From Lentzea waywayandensis (GTDB lineage: Bacteria; Actinomycetota; Actinomycetes; Mycobacteriales; Pseudonocardiaceae), in contig NZ_FOYL01000002.1 of the NCBI RefSeq assembly GCF_900115955.1, forward strand, positions 992,001-1,056,000: a stretch of DNA of 64,000 nucleotides. The letters are read 5' to 3'. A program made the translations under genes and the position numbers. The notes under the pieces were generated by a model that did no database searches, had not been told where the DNA came from, and was given only the letters and a program-made list of their open reading frames with translations. Below, one piece after another: positions 24,978-33,512 of this stretch. Position 1 is the stretch's first letter. Every line of letters starts with the position of its first letter.

Positions 24978-27278
24978 GTGACGACAGAAGCCACCGCGCC
25001 GGACGAGCTCTGGCGCGACCCGCACGCCCCTGTTGCCGACCGCGTGCGCGATCTCATCGCACGGATGACGCCGCAGGAGAAGATCGCGCAGTTGCAGGGC
25101 ATCTGGGTCGGCATCGACGCCGCTGGCGAGATGGCACCGCACCAGCACGAGTTCGCCGTGGCACCACAGGACTTCGACGAGGCGACCAAGCACGGCATCG
25201 GTCAGCTCACCCGCGTCTTCGGCACCCGGCCGATCGCGCCGGAGGTCGGCGCGCGTTCGCTGGCCCGCACCCAGCGCCAGGTCGTCGGGTCGAGCCGCTT
25301 CGGGATTCCCGCCGTGGTGCACGAGGAGTGCCTCACCGGACTGGCCGCGTGGCAGGCGACGGTGTACCCGTCCCCGCTGTGCTGGGGCGCGACCTTCGAA
25401 CCGGACCTGGTGCGGCGCATGGCCGCGCGGTTCGGTGACTCGATGCGCCGCCTCGGGATCCACCAGGGCCTGGCGCCCGTCCTGGACGTCGCACGCGACC
25501 TGCGCTGGGGCCGGGTCGAGGAGACCATCGGCGAGGACCCGCACCTCGTCGGCACCATCGGCGCCGCCTATGTCGAGGGCCTGGAATCGGCTGGAATCGT
25601 GGCCACTTTGAAGCACTTCGCCGGCTACTCGGCCTCCCGCGCGGGACGCAACCTCGCGCCGGTGTCGATCGGGCCGCGCGAACTGGCGGACGTGATCCTG
25701 CCGCCGTTCGAGATGGCACTGCGCGCCGGTGCCCGGTCGGTGATGAACTCCTACGCCGACAACGACGGCGTCCCCGTCGCCGCCGATCCGTCGATGCTCA
25801 CCGCGTTGCTGCGCGACGAGTACGGCTTCACCGGCACCGTGGTCGCCGACTACTTCTCGGTGGCGTTCCTGCACAAGCTGCACGGTGTCGCCGCGGGCCG
25901 TGAAGAGGCGGCCGCACAGGCGCTGGCAGCCGGGATCGACGTCGAACTGCCCACTGTGGACTGTTACGGCGAACCCCTGCTCGAAGGCCTCTACTTCGAC
26001 CGGGTGGACATGCCGCTCGTCGACAGGGCGTTGTCCCGTGTGCTGACGCAGAAGTTCGGCCTGGGCCTGCTCGACCCGGACTACTCCCCCGCCCCCGACG
26101 CGGACCTCACCGTGGACGACCCGGAGTCCCGCGCGCTCGCCCGCGAGGTGGCCGAACGCTCGATCGTGTTGCTGCACAACGACGGCGTGCTGCCGTTGTC
26201 CGGCAAGCGACTGGCCGTGGTCGGCCCGCGCGCGGACGAGCCCGGCGCGATGATGGGCTGCTACTCGTTCCCGATGCACGTCGGCGTGCACCACCCGGAC
26301 GTCGAGATGGGCATCGAGGTCACCACCGTGCTGGAGGCGTTGCGCGCGGACCACGACGTGACGTTCGCACGCGGATGTCCGGTGCTCGGCGGAACCGACG
26401 ACGACATCGCCGAAGCCGTCGAGGCCGCGCGGCAGTCGGAGATCTGCGTCGTGGTGCTGGGCGACAAGGCGGGCCTGTTCGGCAAGGGCACGTCCGGTGA
26501 GGGCTGCGACGTCGCCGACCTGAAGTTGCCCGGCCGTCAGGAGGAACTGCTGGAGGCGGTGCTCGACACCGGCATGCCTGTGGTGCTCGTGCTGCTGTCG
26601 GGCCGGCCCTACGACCTGTCCCGGCAGGCCGACCGGCTTGCCGCCGTCGTGTGCGGCTTCTACCCCGGGCAGGAGGGCGCGGCGGCACTCGCGGGTGTCC
26701 TCAGTGGACACGTCAACCCGTCCGGCCGGCTCCCGGTCAGCTTCCCCGGCGCCGGATCCACCCAGCCCTCCACGTACCTGAGCGCCAAGCTGGGCACCCG
26801 CAGCGAGGTCAGCACGGTCGACCCGACCCCGCTGTTCCCGTTCGGTCACGGACTCTCCTACGCGCCCGCCACGTGGGTGACGGCGGGCTCCGAGGAACGC
26901 GAGTGGCCGACTGACGGCATCTGCAGCGTGCACGTGGTCGTGCGCAACGACATGGACATCGCGACCACCGAGGTCGTCCAGATCTACCTGCACGACCCGG
27001 TCGCGGAGGTCGCGCGGCCAGTCCGGCAGCTCATCGGCGCGGTGAAGGTGGACCTCGCTCCCGGCCAGACCCGCACCGTCACCGCACGGCTGCACGCGGA
27101 CCTCACCTCCTACACCGGCCGCGCGGGCCACCGCCAGGTCGATCCCGGTGACGTCGAGCTCCACGTCGGCACGTCGAGCGCGAACATCCACACCGCGCTG
27201 AAGCTCACGCTGACCGGGCCCGCCCGGCGCGTCGGGTTCGACCGCACCGCGACACCGGAGTTCACCGCGAGTTCCTAG
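24978..27278 (+). CDS. GH3 beta-xylosidase (BxlA-like)
   Basis: A 766-residue cytoplasmic GH3 enzyme. The N-domain nucleophile is in TVVADYFSV (Asp291), with the conserved KHFAGYSASRAGRN loop at ~212; the C-domain follows, then an Fn3-like tail (TTEVVQIYLHDP). Length and layout match Streptomyces BxlA beta-xylosidase more than the module 1 GH3. It follows its regulator by 10 bases in one operon and would hydrolyse imported xylo-oligosaccharides. Beta-glucosidase activity cannot be excluded. Confidence 0.9.
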   Translation: MTTEATAPDELWRDPHAPVADRVRDLIARMTPQEKIAQLQGIWVGIDAAGEMAPHQHEFAVAPQDFDEATKHGIGQLTRVFGTRPIAPEVGARSLARTQRQVVGSSRFGIPAVVHEECLTGLAAWQATVYPSPLCWGATFEPDLVRRMAARFGDSMRRLGIHQGLAPVLDVARDLRWGRVEETIGEDPHLVGTIGAAYVEGLESAGIVATLKHFAGYSASRAGRNLAPVSIGPRELADVILPPFEMALRAGARSVMNSYADNDGVPVAADPSMLTALLRDEYGFTGTVVADYFSVAFLHKLHGVAAGREEAAAQALAAGIDVELPTVDCYGEPLLEGLYFDRVDMPLVDRALSRVLTQKFGLGLLDPDYSPAPDADLTVDDPESRALAREVAERSIVLLHNDGVLPLSGKRLAVVGPRADEPGAMMGCYSFPMHVGVHHPDVEMGIEVTTVLEALRADHDVTFARGCPVLGGTDDDIAEAVEAARQSEICVVVLGDKAGLFGKGTSGEGCDVADLKLPGRQEELLEAVLDTGMPVVLVLLSGRPYDLSRQADRLAAVVCGFYPGQEGAAALAGVLSGHVNPSGRLPVSFPGAGSTQPSTYLSAKLGTRSEVSTVDPTPLFPFGHGLSYAPATWVTAGSEEREWPTDGICSVHVVVRNDMDIATTEVVQIYLHDPVAEVARPVRQLIGAVKVDLAPGQTRTVTARLHADLTSYTGRAGHRQVDPGDVELHVGTSSANIHTALKLTLTGPARRVGFDRTATPEFTASS

Positions 27279-27405
27279 CGGCGCGGCCCTCGGACGTTGG
27301 CGGGCCTGTTCACGCTCAGCAGGACGCCTCGCGGCACCGCCCCCACGCCCCCATACGGTCCGGGCGACACCACGACGCACCCATCTGACCGCGAGTTCCT
27401 GGCGG
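27264..27405 (+). repeat. 18-bp direct repeat spanning the GH3 stop codon
   Basis: ACCGCGAGTTCCTAGCGG (27264-27281) includes the GH3 stop. ACCGCGAGTTCCTGGCGG (27388-27405) is its copy with one change, 124 bases downstream. The 106 bases between contain no gene that I can see. This looks like a small tandem duplication or slippage scar. Confidence 0.5.
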
Positions 27406-27468
27406 TCGTCCCTCTGGCGGACCGGTAACGTCCACTGCGGACGGACCGGGCTGCCAGAGGGGTGTTCT

Positions 27469-28464
27469 GTGCTGGAGATCAGCGGACTGACGTGGGCGAT
27501 GACGATCGGGGTGATCGTCGTGCTGCTGGCGGCCGACCTCGTGCTCGCGGCGTGGCGGCCGCACCGGATCGGCTTCCGCGAGGCGAGTCTGTGGTCGGTG
27601 TTCTACATCCTCGTCGCCATCGGCTTCGGCGTGTGGTTCGCCAGCGCGCACGGCGGCGGGTTCGGCGCGGAGTACTTCGCCGGCTACATCGTCGAGAAGA
27701 GCCTGTCGGTCGACAACCTCTTCGTCTTCGTGATCATCATGACCACGTTCCTGGTGCCCGAGGAGCACCAGCACAAGGTGCTGACGTTCGGCATCGTGCT
27801 CGCGCTGATCATGCGCGGCATCTTCATCGCGGTCGGCGCGACGCTGCTGTCGTTGTTCTCGTTCATGTTCCTGCTGTTCGGCCTGCTGCTGATCTTCACG
27901 GCCGTGCAGCTCTTCCGGCACCGCGACGAGGATCCCGACGTCGAGAACAACATCGTCGTGAAAACCGCGCGCAAGCTCCTGCCCGTCACGGACGACTACG
28001 TCGGCGGCAGGATCTTCACCCGCGTCGACGGCAAGCGGTTCGCCACTCCGCTGTTCGTCGTGCTGGTCGCGATCGGCGGCGTCGACCTGCTCTTCGCGCT
28101 CGACTCGATCCCTGCGGTGTTCGGCGTGACCGAGGAGCCCTACATCGTGTTCACCGCCAACGCGTTCGCGCTGCTCGGCCTGCGCGCGTTGTTCTTCCTC
28201 GTCAAGGGCCTGCTGGACCGGCTGGTGTACCTGTCGGCCGGGCTCGCGATCATCCTCGCGTTCATCGGCGTCAAGCTGATCCTGCACTGGGCGCACGTGG
28301 ACATCTCCGCGAGCGTGCCCGAGGTGCCGACGCCGCTCAGTCTCGGCGTGATCATCGCGATCCTGGTGATCGTGACCGTCGCCAGCCTGGTCAAGACGCG
28401 CAACGACCCGTCGGCCAAGGCTCACCCCGGTTCGCTGCGCGGCCACCGCGACGAAGATAAGTAA
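27469..28464 (+). CDS. TerC-family integral membrane protein
   Basis: A 331-residue membrane protein with about eight to nine helices and the TerC signatures EKSLSVDNLFVFVIIM and DLLFALDSIPAVFGVTEEPY, whose acidic residues in helices are thought to handle metal ions. TerC homologues are linked to tellurite resistance or manganese export; the real substrate here is unknown. The GTG start has AGAGGGGT upstream. The gene stands alone between the xylan module and the TetR gene and is not obviously related to sugar use. Confidence 0.95.
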   Translation: MLEISGLTWAMTIGVIVVLLAADLVLAAWRPHRIGFREASLWSVFYILVAIGFGVWFASAHGGGFGAEYFAGYIVEKSLSVDNLFVFVIIMTTFLVPEEHQHKVLTFGIVLALIMRGIFIAVGATLLSLFSFMFLLFGLLLIFTAVQLFRHRDEDPDVENNIVVKTARKLLPVTDDYVGGRIFTRVDGKRFATPLFVVLVAIGGVDLLFALDSIPAVFGVTEEPYIVFTANAFALLGLRALFFLVKGLLDRLVYLSAGLAIILAFIGVKLILHWAHVDISASVPEVPTPLSLGVIIAILVIVTVASLVKTRNDPSAKAHPGSLRGHRDEDK

Positions 28465-28467
28465 CAC

Positions 28468-28497
28468 TTGACTACTTAGTAACAACTGTTACACGAT
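28468..28497 (+). promoter_or_regulatory. Promoter and palindrome upstream of TetR gene
   Basis: TTGACT (28468-28473), 18 bases, CACGAT (28492-28497) predicts a start at about 28504-28505, on the ATG (leaderless). The inverted repeat GTAACA-AC-TGTTAC (28479-28492) fills the spacer and would be the TetR autorepression site. Confidence 0.55.
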
Positions 28498-28504
28498 CTG
28501 GCGC

Positions 28505-29083
28505 ATGGATCTGAGCGAGGTCGAGCCCGCACGCGACCGCCGGGTGCGCCGCACTCGCGCGGCCGTGTTGCGGGCCGTGGTCGACCTGGTCACCGAGCGG
28601 GGCACGGCGGCGATCACCGTGTCCGAGATCGCCGAGGCGGCCGACGTCAGCAGGCGGGTCGTCTACCAGCACTTCGGCGACCTCGACTCGCTGCTGCTGG
28701 AGGCGGGGCTCGACCTCGCGCGGCGTGAGCTGCTGCCCAGGCTCACCGGCTTCAGCCAGGCGGTGGACCCGCGGGCCGAGACCCTCGCCGTGGCCAGTCA
28801 CTTCGCCGACCACCGGGTGTTCTACGGCGCGCTGCTCACCGGTTCGTGCGCGTTCGCGCTGGACCGCGGGCTCATCAGCCTGCTCCTGCCGATCAACCGG
28901 CAGGCCGTCGAGCACGTGCACGGCGACCGGCTCTCCGAGCAGGCCGTCGACGACCTCGCCGCGTTCGTCACGGGCGGCGCCGGGTCGTTCGTCACGTCCT
29001 GGGTGGTCGCGGGAGCGCCCGATCCGGAGACCTTCACCGACCGGCTGATCAGCGTGATCTCACTACTCCTGGAGCCCCGATGA
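28505..29083 (+). CDS. TetR-family transcriptional regulator
   Basis: A 192-residue regulator. The N-terminal HTH is typical (GTAAITVSEIAEAADVSRRV followed by VYQHFGDLDSLL), and the C-terminal ligand domain is unassigned. No ribosome site; promoter geometry suggests a leaderless transcript. Its stop overlaps the hydrolase ATG (ATGA), so the pair forms one operon, and the palindrome in the promoter suggests autoregulation by the hydrolase substrate or a related compound. Confidence 0.92.
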   Translation: MDLSEVEPARDRRVRRTRAAVLRAVVDLVTERGTAAITVSEIAEAADVSRRVVYQHFGDLDSLLLEAGLDLARRELLPRLTGFSQAVDPRAETLAVASHFADHRVFYGALLTGSCAFALDRGLISLLLPINRQAVEHVHGDRLSEQAVDDLAAFVTGGAGSFVTSWVVAGAPDPETFTDRLISVISLLLEPR

Positions 29084-30669
29084 TCAGCCTTCTTCTTCAG
29101 CGCGGCCTGAAGCTCTCACCGCCGCTGACCCGCGACGTGGTGGTGCAACGAGATCTGCGCGTCCCGATGCCCGACGGCGTGGACCTGCTCGCGGACCGGT
29201 GGACGCCACGCTCCGGCGGCGACGGGCTGCCGACGGCGTTGATCCGCTCCCCGTACGGCCGGCGCATGTTCGGCACGATCCTGGCGCGGCCGCTGGCCGA
29301 GCGCGGCTACCAGGTGGTGATCCAGAGCGTGCGCGGCGGTTTCGGTTCCGGCGGCACGTTCGACCCGATGCGCCAGGAACGCGCGGACGGCCTCGCGACG
29401 CTCGACTGGCTGGTGGAGCAGCCGTGGAGCGACGCGATCGTGCTCTACGGGCTGAGCTACCTCGGCCACGTGCAGTGGGCGGTCGCCGACCAGCTGCCGT
29501 CCCAGGTCAAGGCGATGATCCCGGTGGTCACGGAATCCGCTTTGACGCTGGAGTTCCTGCGCACCGACGGCCTGTCCTTGGAGACGCCGTTCGAGTGGGG
29601 TGTGCTGGTCGGCACCCAGCAACGCCCGCTGGCGATGCTGCGCAAGACGTTCCAGGACAAGAAGACCGCGCGAGCACTGCGGACGCTTCCGTTGCGAGAA
29701 GCGGACATCGCGGCGTTCGGCTCGCGCTCCGGCTACATCCAGGACATCCTCACGCACGACGCCGGCTCTGCGCGCTGGGAGGGGTTCGACCACAGCCACC
29801 GGGTCGCCGGTGTGACCGTGCCGGTCAGCTCCATCGGCGGCTGGTACGACATCTTCCTGCCCGGTCAGCTGCGCGACTTCCAGGCGTTGCAGGACAACGG
29901 CCGTTCCCCGAGGCTGACCGTCGGTCCGTGGACCCACACGGAGGTCATGGCCGCACCGGTCGGCGAAGCCGTGGAGTTCGGTCTCGCGCACGCCCGCGGT
30001 GAGGAACCACCTCCCCGTGCCGCGGTCCGGCTGTACGTGATGGGTGAGGACGCTTGGCGTTCGTTCGACTCCTGGCCGCCCTCCGGCTACTCGCCCACGC
30101 GCTTCCACCTGGGTTCGGGCGGCGCACTCGGTTCGGCGACGCCTGACGAGTCCTCAGTGGACACCTTTCGCTACGACCCGGCCGATCCCACCCCGGCGTC
30201 CGGCGGTGTGCGCCTGGCGCGGGACGGCGGTCGTGTGGACAACACCGCCCTGGAGGCCCGGCCGGACGTGCTCACCTACACCACGCCCGTGCTCGACCAG
30301 GACGTCGAGGTGATCGGTGAGGTCAGCGCGGAGATCTGGTTCTCCTCGTCACTCGCGCACGCCGACGTGTTCGTCCGGCTTTGTGATGTCGACGAGGCCG
30401 GGCGCTCGTGGAACGTGTGCGACGGCCTGGTGACCCTGACTTCGGCGGAAGAACCGCAGTGCGCCGCTGTCCGGTTGTGGCCGACGGCGTACCGATTCCG
30501 GCGCGGGCACCGCATCCGGGTGCAGGTCTCCAGCGGCGCGTTCCCCCGGTACGCCCGCAATCCCGGCACCGGCGAACCGCAGGCGACGGCCACGACGATG
30601 ATCGCGGCGCAGCAGACGGTCCACTGTGGACCAGCGCACCCGTCCTCGATCACCCTTCCCCTGCGCTGA
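29080..30669 (+). CDS. CocE/NonD-family alpha/beta hydrolase (X-Pro dipeptidyl-peptidase S15 type)
   Basis: A 529-residue hydrolase. The alpha/beta core has the nucleophile in YGLSYLGH (Ser126), a WYDIFLPGQ segment and the base in GPWTHTE. The C-terminal ~200 residues form the jelly-roll (VEVIGEVSAEIWF) seen in cocaine esterase and cephalosporin-acid esterases. No signal peptide. ATG 29080 with GGAG upstream is used, since the open frame further upstream lies inside the TetR gene. The substrate is unknown; ester, amide or peptide hydrolysis are all seen in this family. Confidence 0.9.
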   Translation: MISLLLQRGLKLSPPLTRDVVVQRDLRVPMPDGVDLLADRWTPRSGGDGLPTALIRSPYGRRMFGTILARPLAERGYQVVIQSVRGGFGSGGTFDPMRQERADGLATLDWLVEQPWSDAIVLYGLSYLGHVQWAVADQLPSQVKAMIPVVTESALTLEFLRTDGLSLETPFEWGVLVGTQQRPLAMLRKTFQDKKTARALRTLPLREADIAAFGSRSGYIQDILTHDAGSARWEGFDHSHRVAGVTVPVSSIGGWYDIFLPGQLRDFQALQDNGRSPRLTVGPWTHTEVMAAPVGEAVEFGLAHARGEEPPPRAAVRLYVMGEDAWRSFDSWPPSGYSPTRFHLGSGGALGSATPDESSVDTFRYDPADPTPASGGVRLARDGGRVDNTALEARPDVLTYTTPVLDQDVEVIGEVSAEIWFSSSLAHADVFVRLCDVDEAGRSWNVCDGLVTLTSAEEPQCAAVRLWPTAYRFRRGHRIRVQVSSGAFPRYARNPGTGEPQATATTMIAAQQTVHCGPAHPSSITLPLR

Positions 30670-30670
30670 G

Positions 30671-31789
30671 TCAGTTCCCGTCCCGCTTGCCCTTCCCCTT
30701 GCCGGAGTTGCCTTTACCGCTGTTGTCCGGCTTGTCCCTGTCCACGGCCTGGACCGGCGGCGCGACTGCCGGAGCGGTCGGCTGCACCACGACGGGCGTG
30801 GGGACGAACTCCGCCGTGCGCGGCTGGGTCGAGGCGGGCGAGGTGGTCTCCGGCGGCTCCGAACCCGTTGACGTGGCGCTGTTCCAGGCGCTGATCCCCG
30901 TGCCGATCGCCGAGATCAGCACCACGATCGAGGCGGCCGCGAGCAGTCCGCGTGAACGGGGCGGCCGAGGTGGTGCCGTCACGAGAGTCGGCGGGTCCGA
31001 CGCCGGCGTGAGCAGAGCCTTCGCGCACTCGCGAGCGGAGGGACGGCGGGCCGCGGTCAGGGACGTCATCCTGGACAGCAACCGCACGAGGTCGAACGGC
31101 AGGTCGTCCGGCACCTCCGGTGGCCGGTGCAGCCGGGCGACGGCGGCCTCGACCTCCGCGCCCTCGTACTCACGGCGTCCAGTCAGGCACTCCAGCAGCA
31201 CCAGCCCCAGCGCGTAGACGTCGGTCGCCGCGGTGACCTCCTGGCCGCGCACCTGTTCCGGGGCGAGGTAGGCGGCCGTGCCGACGACGTGACCAGTCCT
31301 GGTGAGACTCGCGCCGCCGTTGAAGCGCACCAGGCCGAAGTCGGCCAGGCGCGGCTGGTCTTCGGCGTCGAGCAGGATGTTGGAGGGCTTGACGTCACGG
31401 TGGACCAAGCCGCGCGCGTGCACGTGAGCCAGTGCGTCGGCCAGTGCCGCACCCACCCGGCGCACGTCCTCGACGGCCATCGGCCCTTTCGAGGCGCGCT
31501 CGCGCAGTGTGCTGCCCTCGATGAGTTCCAGCACCACGTACGGCGTCTCGCCGCCTGGATCCGCGTCGTAGACCGTGACCAGGCCCGGATGCGACAGGCC
31601 CGCGAGAGCGCAGATCTCGTTGTCGATCCGTTGTGCGTCCGCCAGGTCCTCGCCCGGCCGGAACAGCTTGATCGCGACGTCCCGCGCCAGCAGGACGTCC
31701 CTGGCCCGGCGGACCTGCGCGACCCCGCCCGTGCCGAGCACCTCGCCCAGCCGGTACCGGTCGGCGAGAAGAACACTGTCCGGCGGCAT
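30671..31789 (-). CDS. Membrane-anchored Ser/Thr protein kinase
   Basis: A 372-residue PknB-type kinase: glycine loop GTGGVAQV, catalytic loop HRDVKPSNILL, DFG in ADFGLVRF and activation segment GTAAYLAPEQV. One membrane helix (GLLAAASIVVLISAIGTGIS) follows, then a short extracellular tail rich in Pro/Thr/Val and ending in Gly/Lys repeats (GKGNSGKGKGK). There is no PASTA domain. ATG 31789 is chosen at the start of the kinase domain. It converges with the hydrolase gene one base apart; its target is unknown. Confidence 0.92.
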   Translation of the reverse strand: MPPDSVLLADRYRLGEVLGTGGVAQVRRARDVLLARDVAIKLFRPGEDLADAQRIDNEICALAGLSHPGLVTVYDADPGGETPYVVLELIEGSTLRERASKGPMAVEDVRRVGAALADALAHVHARGLVHRDVKPSNILLDAEDQPRLADFGLVRFNGGASLTRTGHVVGTAAYLAPEQVRGQEVTAATDVYALGLVLLECLTGRREYEGAEVEAAVARLHRPPEVPDDLPFDLVRLLSRMTSLTAARRPSARECAKALLTPASDPPTLVTAPPRPPRSRGLLAAASIVVLISAIGTGISAWNSATSTGSEPPETTSPASTQPRTAEFVPTPVVVQPTAPAVAPPVQAVDRDKPDNSGKGNSGKGKGKRDGN

Positions 31790-31963
31790 GGGCGGGCCTT
31801 TCCGTTCGGGCGGGACCACCGGTGGGTGCCCACCAGACCGGTGATCCAACCCATGCGGACCGGATTCGCGATGATCAATGGCCCCTCGCACCGCCTGAGA
31901 CCTCGTGGCTAATGTCGGCGTGCGGCCGCATTCCGCCCTTCCACAAGAACGAGGTGAACAATC

Positions 31964-32374
31964 GTGCGTGCAATTTCGGCGTTCGTGCTGACCGCGGCCG
32001 CGATACTGGCCACCGCATTGCCGGCGTCGGCGGCACAGATCGAGGCGGCCGTGGCTCTCGCACCGCAGGCCAGGCTGGAGGCGCGGGGCGTCGCCGTCGT
32101 CGTGCCGACCCGCGTGATGTGCCAGAACGGCGCCACCGGGTCGTTGTGGGTGCAGGTCACGCAGAACGTGCGGGGTGACCTCGCGATCGGCGACAAGTAC
32201 ACGTCGAGCGTTCCGTGCACCGGCGACTACCACAAGGTCGACGTGACCGTGGTGTCGCGCACGAAGGCGTTCCGCCAGGGCATCGCATTCACTTCCGCCT
32301 CCCTGAACGTCTACCTTCCGCCGGACAGTTCGAGGATTGTGGAAAACGACAGGGAAATGATGCTCGTCAGGTAA
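31964..32374 (+). CDS. Small secreted protein of unknown function
   Basis: A 136-residue protein with a clear Sec signal peptide (residues 1-24, ending ASAA) and a ~110-residue mature part predicted to be beta-rich, with one Cys pair (MCQNG and VPCTG) likely forming a disulfide. GTG 31964 has GAGGTG upstream. It is divergent from the kinase gene with a 174-bp spacer, and its stop lies one base from the convergent rhamnose regulator. I do not recognise the family. Confidence 0.8.
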   Translation: MRAISAFVLTAAAILATALPASAAQIEAAVALAPQARLEARGVAVVVPTRVMCQNGATGSLWVQVTQNVRGDLAIGDKYTSSVPCTGDYHKVDVTVVSRTKAFRQGIAFTSASLNVYLPPDSSRIVENDREMMLVR

Positions 32375-32375
32375 C

Positions 32376-33389
32376 TCACGCCCGCCGTTTGACCGCGGTG
32401 GAGGCGCGGACCACGAGCTCCGGCTGGAACTTCACGTGCCGGTGCTCGTGGTCCGGCTCGTTCTCCGTCAGCAGCAGCTGGGCGGCGGTGCGGCCGAGCT
32501 GCTCACGCGGCTGGCGCACCGAAGTCAGTGGAACGGCGGCGGCCGCGGCGAACTCGATGTCGTCGTAGCCGACGACGGCCAGGTCGTCCGGCACGCGCAG
32601 GCCCTGCTGCGTCATCGACTGGAGCAGACCGAGCGCGAGCAGGTCGTTGGCGCAGAACGCCGCCGTGGGACGGCGCGAGGCGGGCAGGCCCACGAGCCTC
32701 TCCCCCGCGCCCCGGCCTTCCGCCACCTGCAGGCTCTTGGTTTCGAGGAACGTGAGCGCGTCAGCAGGGAGCCCCGCATTTGTGAGCGCTCGCATCGCAC
32801 CCTCACGCCGGTCACGCACCTGCTGGATGGACAGCGGGCCGCCGACCATCGCGATGCGGGTGTGGCCGTTCTCGATCAGGTGGGTGACCGCCAGTTCGCC
32901 GCCGAGCACGTCGTCCACGGCCACCGAGCAGCGCGTGCCGTCCGTCGCCTCGCGGTCGACCAGCACGACGGGCGTGCCGCGTTCGGCGATCTGCGCGCAC
33001 TCCGCGTCGACCGGGGTGATCAGGATGCCCTCGACGCGTTGTTCGTGCAGCAGCTCCAGGTACTCGCGTTCGCGGCCGTCGTCCGACGCGCTGTTGCACA
33101 GGAACAGGGCGAGGCCCGCCTCCCGCGCCGCGTCCTCGACACCGCGCGCCACGTCCGTGAAGAACGGGTTCGCCGCGTCGAGCACGACGTAGGCGATCAC
33201 CCGGCTGCGGCCCGCGCGGAGCTGACGCGCGGACTCGTTGCGCACGAAGCCGAGTTCCTCGATGGCGGCCAGCACCCGCTGGCGCGTGGCGGGAGCGACG
33301 ACGTCGGGCCGGTTCAGCACGTTCGAGACGGTCGCGTTGGACACGCCGGCGTGCTGCGCGACGTCGCGGATGCCCACTGACGGCTTCAC
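32376..33389 (-). CDS. LacI-family regulator of L-rhamnose use
   Basis: A 337-residue LacI/GalR repressor: HTH GIRDVAQHAGVSNATVSNVL at residues 5-24, a conserved hinge, then the sugar domain (VVGYDDIEFAAAAAVPLTSV near the end). GTG 33389 has AAAGGAG upstream. It is divergent from the rhamnose importer operon; its own operator-like site (33403-33418) sits beside a TACGAT -10 box. Similar sites precede the importer and, 27 kb away, the GH78 rhamnosidase. It probably senses L-rhamnose or a phosphorylated intermediate. Confidence 0.9.
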   Translation of the reverse strand: MKPSVGIRDVAQHAGVSNATVSNVLNRPDVVAPATRQRVLAAIEELGFVRNESARQLRAGRSRVIAYVVLDAANPFFTDVARGVEDAAREAGLALFLCNSASDDGREREYLELLHEQRVEGILITPVDAECAQIAERGTPVVLVDREATDGTRCSVAVDDVLGGELAVTHLIENGHTRIAMVGGPLSIQQVRDRREGAMRALTNAGLPADALTFLETKSLQVAEGRGAGERLVGLPASRRPTAAFCANDLLALGLLQSMTQQGLRVPDDLAVVGYDDIEFAAAAAVPLTSVRQPREQLGRTAAQLLLTENEPDHEHRHVKFQPELVVRASTAVKRRA

Positions 33390-33402
33390 CGGCGGCTCCT
33401 TT

Positions 33403-33425
33403 GTTGAAACGTGACAACGAATCGT
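33403..33425 (-). promoter_or_regulatory. Operator and -10 region of rhamnose regulator gene
   Basis: GTTGAAACGTGACAAC (33403-33418), six of eight pairs palindromic, overlaps the predicted start set by TACGAT (33425-33420 on the minus strand). This suggests autoregulation. Confidence 0.5.
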
Positions 33426-33437
33426 ACCCCGCAACCC

Positions 33438-33497
33438 TTGACATGGTGCCGTAACACACCCAGAGTGCTCGTAACTCAGGCGTTAAAACGTTTCAAC
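33438..33497 (+). promoter_or_regulatory. Promoter and operator of the rhamnose operon
   Basis: TTGACA (33438-33443), 17 bases, CAGAGT (33461-33466), with a predicted start near 33473. The operator GTTAAAACGTTTCAAC (33482-33497; seven of eight pairs palindromic) lies at about +10 to +25. The GH78 gene has the same box order and nearly the same spacing. Confidence 0.65.
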
Positions 33498-33512
33498 ATC
33501 GAGGAGACGGAC

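Noticed and set aside
24912-27380. Minus-strand open frame of 822 codons opposite BxlA-like GH3
   Set aside because: Same GC-driven shadow; the plus strand carries intact GH3 motifs.
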